From: UBA5266 sp964610025
GTDB lineage: Bacteria; Bacteroidota; Bacteroidia; Bacteroidales; WCHB1-69
Reading direction: 5' to 3'
Assembly: GCA_964610025.1 (NCBI GenBank)
Contig: CAZSTX010000057.1
Location: forward strand, 1 to 6,819
DNA length: 6,819 bases
Numbering within the stretch: the stretch's first letter is position 1; every line of letters begins with the position of its first letter. Below are positions 1 to 6,700 of this stretch, piece by piece. The notes beneath the pieces were generated by a model. The model was given only the letters and a program-made list of their open reading frames with translations, searched no databases and had not been told where the DNA came from. Position numbers and translations under genes: made by a program.

Positions 1-2831
1 TGTGTATTATAGTTAGTGGTAGCATATACTCCATAATTGGTTCCGGAGCAATTAGATATAATTTCATTGTTTCTAATTAGTGTTTGATTTGTATCATTAA
101 CTAAATTTGTGGCTGTAAGATATAAGGCATAAGCTGTAGTAGCATCTTTAATATGTATTTTATTGTTCGAGATTTCTTTAATATAATTGGTTGCTGTAGC
201 AAAATACATTCCATAAACCGTACGTGTAGCAGCAGCTGTTGTAGGAACAATAATGGTATTATTATTGATTTCGTCTGCCCTACCTGATGCTATTCTCATT
301 CCAGACAAACTAGCGTTAGTAGAATTGGGATGAATAGTAATGTAGTTGTTTGAAACTTTTTTAAAGTCAACATAACTTCCACCATTATAAATACCTGACC
401 TATGACAATTTAACATTTGATTCCCAATAATTTCCACATTATTCGTTCTATTATTAGTAGCACTAGACCCAATATAAATACAATCATAAGCTCCTAAAAA
501 TGTATTGTAATTAATACGTAATCCATTAACAGGAGAAGAACTACTTGGAATCCAAAATGCATTTCCATTTGTTCCCCCAGGCTGCATACGTGTTATATCG
601 AAAATACAATGACTAAATTCAATATTAGAACAGCCCGAAGACATATCAACAGCTCTATTGTTGTGTATCTGATTTTTAGTACTAAAAGTCAGATGCGTAA
701 AAATAACATTTTTCACATCTTTTAAGTAAGTCCCACATCCTAAGGTGTAAGGACATATTATTACATCTTCGGCTCTTCCTGTTGCTGAGGTAACAAACAA
801 AGTGTCGTTAGCCCCCATACCTGTAATAGGTTCCATAAATTCTAATAAAACTGTATACCCTTGAATAGGGTATTCGCCACTACTAATTTTAAAAGTTACG
901 TTACCCGACATGCCACAGAAATACAAAGTATTAATAGCAGCCGTAATGGTTGGGAAATCACCCGTATCGCCTCCAATTACATACTCGCCATTAAGCATAC
1001 CCGTACAAGCATTTAAAGTGTAACGCATGGTATCGTCAGCGATTACATTATCTGTTTTCCCATTGGGTAAACTTACCCAAAATTTTAAAGTATCTACGCT
1101 TTCTATAGGGTTATAATAGCCTATATGTATGGTATCAGAAAGAAACCCTTCTACAATACCGGTAGATGCACTTTTCCATTTATAAGGCGGTTGAACAACT
1201 CCGTTAATACTCCAATTAATAGTTACCGAATCTAAATTGTTAATCCCCATATTTTTAATTTGCACTATAACTGCACTATCCCGATTAATAACCGACTCAA
1301 CAGAAGGCTGATTTACAGCATATAACATAACAGAATTACTATCGTAATCTACAGGATCAATCACTAAACGTAAGTTGGTTCTGTATTCACTGATAGTTCC
1401 ACCATAATTAGGAAATAATTGACTTGATGAGCCACCTCTAAAAGTATTAGGGGCAGAAGTATAATAAAAAGGAATAGTTGTCGCTGGCGCATGTCCATTT
1501 CTATTTTCATTTTGTATATACAAATTATAACCGGGAGGCAAATAAAATGGAGACGACAAAGTCATATTTATCCAGCCTTCATTTTGTGTAAACACAATAG
1601 AATCTTCATACACCAATTGCCATCCATTTGCATAAGCATCTTGATAAACCGCAGGGGGTTCATTCGCTTTAACAGCATACATGTAAATTTTTTGATTTTT
1701 ATATGTATAAGGTCCTGATGGATAAGGAGCCTGCTCCCAAGCTATGCTTTTGATAATTCCTCCATATTTGGTATAATCGGCAACATTATACAACATACAG
1801 GAATAACTATTTTCGCCTAAAATAGGCGTAACTGTCTGATATTGAATAAACGTAATTGTATTTCTACTTGTTCCAATTATTATGGTGTCTTTGGTAAAAT
1901 GATTGATTCGATTCGTATAAAAAGCATTGTTTACCGATGATGAGTTTCCTACCGAATCATATGCATTTATACTATAAGATAGATGTGTTCCATAATATTG
2001 ATTAGGAATAGTTGCCGTCCAAATAGTATCTCCTTGCACATGTGTCATCAATATAGAATCTTTTGTTATTATACTATTATAATTTTTCGTATAAATAAGT
2101 TTTGGCTGTAGCATAGAATAACCGCTATGAGAAACAAGTTTGGCATTTACTTCAAAAGGACCTGTTGAATAAACTGTATCTTTTAATAAAGGAGGTTCAA
2201 AAGAAACTGTTGGCGAAAGGATAGGTGCGACCGATGCTATCAGTTCAAAATTATCAATGAGCCATCCATAAGCAAAATGAGTGTTTGCAACATTTCCTCG
2301 TTTTATAATAAAACGAAAGCGTACTTGCACTAAAGAAACTTCGCCCGAGACATCAAATACTTCTTGCTTCCACCACGAATTATTAGGAATAGCCAACGAA
2401 TCGTTTTGTTTCCAATCAGCATAACTTGCATGATTAAAAACAGCACCCGTATAACCACCTCCTCCTTGATAAGAGCTTATAGGAATTGTGCGCCATGGAG
2501 ACCCCACTGTAATTTCTTGATATTGTACAAGGCATATGTCACTGAGTGTCACTTTGCAAATATGCTCAAATCGTAGCATGACATTTTGATAGTTCCTTAA
2601 ATCATAATAAGGAGTAATCAAAGTCATGGAATCACCCATAGTAATAGGCACATGCCCATGATAAGAATACGGAGCCGTTAGATATAAAGACCCATCTGTT
2701 GTCCACGAATTAGATGGACTTGCAGTAAAACTAACCGTTCCATCAAAATTTTCGGTAAAAGTTACCCGATTTTGCGAATAGCTTAAGTAAATAAAACTTA
2801 ACATGCCAATTAATACAATAAATTTTTTCAT
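1..2831 (-). CDS. Large secreted multidomain protein with beta-helix region, probable type IX secretion cargo (3' end outside window)
   Basis: The frame is open for 943 codons from ATG at 2831 to the window edge. Residues 1-19 are a signal peptide (MKKF, hydrophobic core, cleavage likely after SYS before Q20), so export across the inner membrane is likely. Residues 22-200 resemble a MAM/jelly-roll adhesion module ending in WLIDNFEL (190-197). About 205-310 is an Ig/FN3-like module with the typical GDTIWTATIP and YSINAYDSVGN stretches. About 330-500 is a further beta-rich module (GWINMTLSSPFYLPPGYNLYI). About 503-605 is CARDB-like (VIVQIKNMG). From 615 (GEYVIGGDTGDFPTITAAI) to the edge is a right-handed beta-helix with NN-I rungs at 856, 889 and 921. 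This domain mix is common in Bacteroidota surface or secreted proteins carrying a C-terminal type IX sorting domain, but that end is not visible here. No enzymatic motif is evident; adhesion or a structural role is inferred. ATG 2831 is chosen because the signal peptide begins there and the upstream sequence is AT-rich noncoding. Confidence 0.93.
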   Translation of the reverse strand, partial: MKKFIVLIGMLSFIYLSYSQNRVTFTENFDGTVSFTASPSNSWTTDGSLYLTAPYSYHGHVPITMGDSMTLITPYYDLRNYQNVMLRFEHICKVTLSDICLVQYQEITVGSPWRTIPISSYQGGGGYTGAVFNHASYADWKQNDSLAIPNNSWWKQEVFDVSGEVSLVQVRFRFIIKRGNVANTHFAYGWLIDNFELIASVAPILSPTVSFEPPLLKDTVYSTGPFEVNAKLVSHSGYSMLQPKLIYTKNYNSIITKDSILMTHVQGDTIWTATIPNQYYGTHLSYSINAYDSVGNSSSVNNAFYTNRINHFTKDTIIIGTSRNTITFIQYQTVTPILGENSYSCMLYNVADYTKYGGIIKSIAWEQAPYPSGPYTYKNQKIYMYAVKANEPPAVYQDAYANGWQLVYEDSIVFTQNEGWINMTLSSPFYLPPGYNLYIQNENRNGHAPATTIPFYYTSAPNTFRGGSSSQLFPNYGGTISEYRTNLRLVIDPVDYDSNSVMLYAVNQPSVESVINRDSAVIVQIKNMGINNLDSVTINWSINGVVQPPYKWKSASTGIVEGFLSDTIHIGYYNPIESVDTLKFWVSLPNGKTDNVIADDTMRYTLNACTGMLNGEYVIGGDTGDFPTITAAINTLYFCGMSGNVTFKISSGEYPIQGYTVLLEFMEPITGMGANDTLFVTSATGRAEDVIICPYTLGCGTYLKDVKNVIFTHLTFSTKNQIHNNRAVDMSSGCSNIEFSHCIFDITRMQPGGTNGNAFWIPSSSSPVNGLRINYNTFLGAYDCIYIGSSATNNRTNNVEIIGNQMLNCHRSGIYNGGSYVDFKKVSNNYITIHPNSTNASLSGMRIASGRADEINNNTIIVPTTAAATRTVYGMYFATATNYIKEISNNKIHIKDATTAYALYLTATNLVNDTNQTLIRNNEIISNCSGTNYGVYATTNYNT
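69..300 (-). repeat. Degenerate ~30-residue beta-helix repeats within the secreted protein
   Basis: Residues 844 to 943 of the leftward protein fall into similar units starting at about 844 (GMRIAS), 874 (GMYFATAT), 902 (ALYLTAT) and 934 (GVYATT). Units are 28-32 residues long and each carries an asparagine-rich turn (EINNNTI, EISNNKI, LIRNNEI). This is the pattern of parallel beta-helix coils with an asparagine ladder. The repeat is visible at the protein level only; the DNA copies are diverged. More units probably follow beyond the left edge. Confidence 0.6.
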
Positions 2832-3020
2832 TTTTTTATAATTTTTAATTATTAATAATATTTTTTTTTAATTTTTTATGATTAATTTATAATTAGAAAT
2901 ATTATCTTCCTGCAAATAAAAAGACATATGAGAACAAAGCTTTTTTATAGAAAATGGTAATAAAAATAATATTTTTTGATGTCTTTTCATATGATGAAAA
3001 ATAGTATTGAAATTTATTTT

Positions 3021-3028
3021 CAAAAATA
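3021..3028 (-). promoter_or_regulatory. Candidate Bacteroidota -7 box for the secreted-protein gene
   Basis: Read on the minus strand this is TATTTTTG, an exact match to the Bacteroidota -7 consensus TAnnTTTG, about 190 bases upstream of the ATG at 2831. A TTTG (complement of 3043-3046) lies upstream but only 14 bases away, shorter than the usual ~19-base spacing. Two one-mismatch boxes (AAGCTTTG at 2935-2942 and TTTATTTG nearer the gene) compete. In DNA this AT-rich, chance matches are expected, so the call is weak. Confidence 0.22.
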
Positions 3029-3267
3029 CAAAATTTTTTTTACAAAAATTTTTTTTTATTTTAATTTTATTTTTTTTAATAAGCTATAATATAAATAGTT
3101 AATATATAAAAATATTATTTATTTTAATTTTTTCTTTTTTTATCCCCTTAATTTTGGTATTAAAAAGAGAAAAAAAATGCTAATGTGTTTTAATTTTAAA
3201 CTCAGATTCAAATGAGAGTAAATGGTATCCTCAATAAATTTTAGGCATTAAGATAAGCCCAAAATTT

Positions 3268-3275
3268 TATCTTTG
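3268..3275 (+). promoter_or_regulatory. Candidate -7 box just upstream of the transposase relic
   Basis: TATCTTTG matches TAnnTTTG exactly and lies only about 10 bases before the readable transposase frame, where an insertion-sequence promoter could have been. No good TTTG is seen at -33 spacing. It is either a remnant of the IS promoter or a chance match. Confidence 0.25.
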
Positions 3276-3284
3276 CATTATAAA

Positions 3285-3428
3285 AAAATAAAAAAAACGT
3301 ATGACCGAGCATTCAAAGAAAATGCAGTTAAATTATCATTAGAAAGAAAGAATCAGTCATCATTAGCTAAAAAATTAAGTATTAATTTGAATATTTTGCG
3401 ACAATTGAAAAAGAAAAATAACTTCTGA
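3285..3428 (+). pseudogene. IS3-family transposase OrfA relic (N-terminal helix-turn-helix fragment)
   Basis: One frame reads about 47 residues from lysine-rich codons into TYDRAFKENAVKLSLERKNQ, then SSLAKKLSINLNILRQLKKK and a stop at 3426-3428. This is the start of the HTH_Tnp_1/transposase_8 domain of IS3-family OrfA, whose usual form has Y-x-(R/K)-x-FKxxAV-L followed by a LAxxLGI helix and a W-R/K ending. Intact OrfA is about 90-100 residues, so only the first half remains. The frame has no ATG; the only nearby ATG (3301) is out of frame. The family glycine in LGI is S here and the aromatic YRW ending is degraded to LRQ. No OrfB or clear terminal repeats are seen in the surrounding bases. 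It is a decayed relic with no expected transposition activity. Confidence 0.75.
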
Positions 3429-3451
3429 CTATTTTAAACAAAAATTTTTAT

Positions 3452-3470
3452 TACATTTGCAAATGCAAAT
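3452..3470 (+). promoter_or_regulatory. Candidate -7 box overlapping a palindrome upstream of the restriction-modification gene
   Basis: TACATTTG (3452-3459) matches the Bacteroidota -7 consensus exactly. It overlaps a 16-base inverted repeat, ATTTGCAAATGCAAAT (3455-3470), with 6-bp arms and a 4-base centre. A repressor bound to the palindrome would cover the start of transcription. The 5' leader to the ATG at 3703 would be about 235 bases. There is no clear TTTG at -33. Both promoter and operator roles are inferred from position and symmetry only. Confidence 0.3.
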
Positions 3471-3661
3471 ACTCTTCGCAAAATCAAGATGTATATTAGG
3501 CAAGCGGGTGTTTAGTAAAAGGTATAAATAAGTTAAGCATAAGCAAGAAAAAGACAAGATGAAATGAGCAACCAACATAAAAAAAATGTTTTTTTGTCGA
3601 CACATATAGGTAATATTTATGAGTAATTATTTAACATTTAAAACAAATTTTGATTAATGGA

Positions 3662-3684
3662 AACCGCTTTTGCGGTTCGCGAAC
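3662..3684. promoter_or_regulatory. Paired palindromes immediately upstream of the restriction-modification start
   Basis: AACCGCTTTTGCGGTT (3662-3677) is a 6-bp-stem, 4-base-loop hairpin. It overlaps GTTCGCGAAC (3675-3684), a perfect 10-bp palindrome. They end 18 bases before the ATG at 3703 and are conspicuously GC-rich for this region. They also lie inside a 13-codon open frame (ATG 3657 to TAA 3698, METAFAVREQNKI) that ends four bases before the main start. The stem could act as an operator or as an mRNA structure affecting initiation. No T-run follows it, so it is not a terminator. No regulator gene is visible in the window. Confidence 0.4.
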
Positions 3685-3702
3685 AAAATAAGATTTAATA
3701 TT

Positions 3703-6700
3703 ATGAGTGAGCAAATACGCATCTTAAAACCTCGAAAAGCGCTGAACAAAGCTTTTCTAAAAGTAAAGCCTAACAGAGCTGAAATTGAAACTTTCAAAAC
3801 GAATTTAATAACTTTGCTCGACAGAATAAACGACATTGAAAGTGAAGAATTTCATAAAAATTTAGTGGGCGACTTTTTAAAGAAAACTTATTACGATCCC
3901 AATTATTTCATCAACACCAAAGGACGAAATGACCTTGTTATTCATAACGGAAAAACTGCACAATCAACTGTGGGTGTAATTATTGAAGCAAAAAGTCTTA
4001 GCAACAAGTGGGAAATGATGAGTAGAGAAAATATAAATGCTAAAGCTTTTCAAGAGTTGGTGCTTTACTATTTGCGAGAAAGAATAAGTTTTAATAATCT
4101 TGAAATAAAACACTTAATTGCAACAAATAGTAACGAATGGTTTATTTTTGACGCGCTGGTTTTTGAAAGAATTTTCGCACAAAATAAAAATTTTGTAAAA
4201 CAGTTTAACGATTTTGAAAATGGACGTTTAGCTGATACTACAACCGAGTTTTTTTATACACAAATTGCAGAACCTTTTATTGCCAATATTTCTAACGAAA
4301 TTGAATTTACCTATTTTAATATTCAAGATTATCAAAAACCACTTCGCAACGCCGACAAAACTGACGATAATACCTTAATAGCCCTGTTCAAATTATTATC
4401 GCCGGAACATCTTTTAAAACTTCCGTTTAAAAACGACAGCAACAGTTTAGATAAACGCTTTTACAGCGAATTATTACATATTATTGGACTTACAGAAACC
4501 AAAATTGCAGGTAAAAAGCTTATCGAACGAAATAAAGCAGGCGAACGCCATACGGGAACTATTCTCGAAGACGCTATTATTCAGTTAGACAGCTTAGAAA
4601 AACTGAATAGGATAGAAAAACCAACTCAATTTGGATCTACAAACCAAGAAAAATTGTTTAATGTAGCACTCGAACTTACCATAACTTGGATAAATCGTAT
4701 TTTGTTTTTAAAATTGTTAGAAGCCCAACTTATCAACTATCATAAAGGCGATAAATCCTACTCTTTTTTAAATATTGACAAAATAAAAAGCTATGACGAC
4801 CTCAACAGCTTGTTTTTTCAGGTGTTAGCACGAAAATTTGAGGATAGAAACGAAGATGTTAAAAAATCTTTTAAAAAAATTCCATATTTAAACTCTTCGC
4901 TTTTTGAACCTACTGAACTTGAACAGATTACTTTGTTCATGAGCAACTTGAATGACAATAAAACCATTCCTATTTTTTCCCAAAGCGTTCTAAAAGACCA
5001 GCAAGGCAGAAAAATAACGGGCAATATGAATACACTTCAATATTTGTTTGAGTTTTTAGATGCCTACGATTTTGGAGCAGAAGGAGGAGGAGAGATTCAA
5101 GAAGACAACAAAACGCTGATAAATGCTTCCGTGCTCGGTTTGATTTTTGAAAAAATAAATGGCTATAAAGATGGCTCATTTTTTACACCGGGCTTTATCA
5201 CCATGTATATGTGTCGCGAAACTATTCGTAAAGCGGTGGTACAAAAATTCAACGAAGCAGCAACTCCCCTCTTGAGAGGGGCGGGGGTGTGTCATCCCCT
5301 CTTGAGAGGGGCGGGGGTGTGTCATCCCCTCTTGAGAGGGGCGGGGGTGTGTCATCCCCTCCTTGAGGTGGGCAAGGGAGGTGTAAGAAGACAAATCATC
5401 CCCTACAATCCAAAACTAAAAGAACTTGCACGTGAGCTTCGAAATAACAGTACAAAATCTGAAATTATTCTCTGGAAAGAACTCAAAGGAAAATTTGAGG
5501 GGAAATATGATTTTCATAGACAAAAGCCTTTGGATAATTACATAGCCGACTTTTTTTGTTACGAATTAAAACTCGTAATTGAAATAGATGGCGAATCGCA
5601 TAATTGGGAAGAAACACAGCAAAAAGATTTTCAAAAAGAATACCGTCTAAACGAATTAGGTTTAAACGTTTTAAGATTCCCTGATACAGACATTTTTAAC
5701 CATTTAGAAAATGTTCTGGAAACCATTCGTATTTACATTGAAGGCTTTGAAAAAAGAGACTTAACAGCATTTCGTTATGAGGACACACCCCTAAATCCTC
5801 TCTCAAGAGGGGACTTTGCATTGCCCAACACCACCGAAGATACTATCAACAAACAGCCTTTTGCAACCTTAGATGACATTTATGACCAAATAGGTGAAGA
5901 CAGACTTTTTACCAGGCAACAAGCCAACGACATTATCAATAGTATCAAAATTTGCGACCCGGCAGTAGGTTCGGGGCATTTTCTCGTGTCTGCTTTAAAC
6001 GAAATAATTGCTATAAAAAATGATTTAAAAGTGTTGCAAGACCGTGATGGCAAACGTCTGAAAGAATATCATGTGGAAGTGATAAATGACGAATTAATGG
6101 TAACAGACGAAGATGGAGAATTTTTTGAATACAACCTAAATAATAAAGAGAGCCAGCGAATACAAGAAACATTGTTTCACGAAAAACAGACCATTATTGA
6201 AAATTGCCTTTTTGGAGTGGATATTAATTCCAACTCGGTAAAAATCTGCCGTTTGAGATTATGGATAGAACTTTTGAAAAATGCTTATTATAAAAACCAA
6301 ACAGAACTTGAGACATTGCCGAATATTGATATTAATATTAAATGTGGGAACTCCTTGGTGAGCCGTTTTGCTATTGATGCTGACTTAAAACAAGCCTTAA
6401 AAAAGAGTAAATGGACAATAGACAGCTATAAAATAGCAGTTGCAACATATAGAGCTGCTGAAAATAAAGAGCAAAAAAGAGAAATGGAAAAACTGATTGC
6501 CCAAATTAAATCAGATTTTAGAAGTGAAATTGCGCAAAACGACCCCAAATTGAAAAAGTTAAGAAAACTTTCGGGCGAACTTTTCCAAATGACCAACCAA
6601 GGGCAATTGTTTGAAATGAGCGAAAAGGAAAAAGCCGATTGGAATAAAAAAGTTCAAGAACTTAGCGAGCAAATCCAAAAATTAGAAAGCGAAATTGAGG

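Larger units (their letters stand above)
2832..3702. other. AT-rich divergent intergenic region
   Basis: There is no intact gene in these 870 bases between two divergently transcribed genes. The sequence is dominated by A and T runs, especially 2832-3180. It holds a transposase relic (3285-3428), candidate -7 boxes and palindromes, listed separately. Other minor structure: a 9-bp inverted repeat (AAAAGACAT at 2919-2927 and its complement at 2979-2987), each arm adjoining or overlapping a CATATGA; and an A7-TG-T7 hairpin at 3580-3595, too weak on its own to call a terminator. The stretches 3030-3260 and 3480-3570 show nothing recognisable. Confidence 0.8.
5265..5813 (+). mobile_element. DUF559 endonuclease insertion element, in frame inside the restriction-modification gene
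   Basis: Both ends carry TCCCCTCTTGAGAG in inverted orientation (5265-5278 and complement 5800-5813), each followed inward by GGGGTGTGTC (5284-5293, complement 5782-5791). Between these ends lie 30-bp tandem units and a DUF559 nuclease domain. Total length is 549 bp, divisible by three, with no stop codon, so the host frame continues from KFNEAAT to PLSRGDF and on to ATLDDIYDQI. Remembered relatives of the host protein pass almost directly from KFNE to the T-x-x-D-L/I-Y segment, which supports insertion here, but I cannot align them. No target-site duplication is evident, and about 15 residues (ALPNTTEDTINKQPF) after the right end are of unclear origin. No intein splice motifs are present, so the segment is expected to stay in the protein. 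How it moves is unknown; homing-like cleavage by the DUF559 domain is inferred. Confidence 0.72.

Noticed and set aside
1491..2576. Two short plus-strand frames (1491-1718 and 2364-2576)
   Set aside because: Both lie antisense to the long secreted-protein gene and encode no recognisable domain.
3580..3595. A7/T7 hairpin as a terminator
   Set aside because: It has only A-T pairs, no GC stem, and lies between divergent genes where no terminator is needed; AT-rich chance is enough.
3654..3836. Minus-strand 60-residue hydrophobic frame
   Set aside because: It overlaps the start of the restriction-modification gene on the opposite strand and resembles a chance AT-rich reading.
4818..5179. Minus-strand frames of 68 and 69 residues
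   Set aside because: They are antisense to the conserved middle of the restriction-modification protein.
5266..5384. CRISPR array
   Set aside because: The repeats are directly adjacent with no spacers and lie in frame within a coding gene.
5176..5394. Minus-strand frame with MTHPRPSQEG repeats
   Set aside because: It is the antisense reading of the 30-bp tandem repeats and of the DUF559 element start; the plus strand carries well-supported protein motifs through the whole stretch.
5265..5813. Intein
   Set aside because: No splice-junction residues are present (no Cys or Ser starting the insert and no His-Asn before a Cys, Ser or Thr at its end) and no Hint-domain blocks; the nuclease is DUF559, not LAGLIDADG or another usual intein nuclease.
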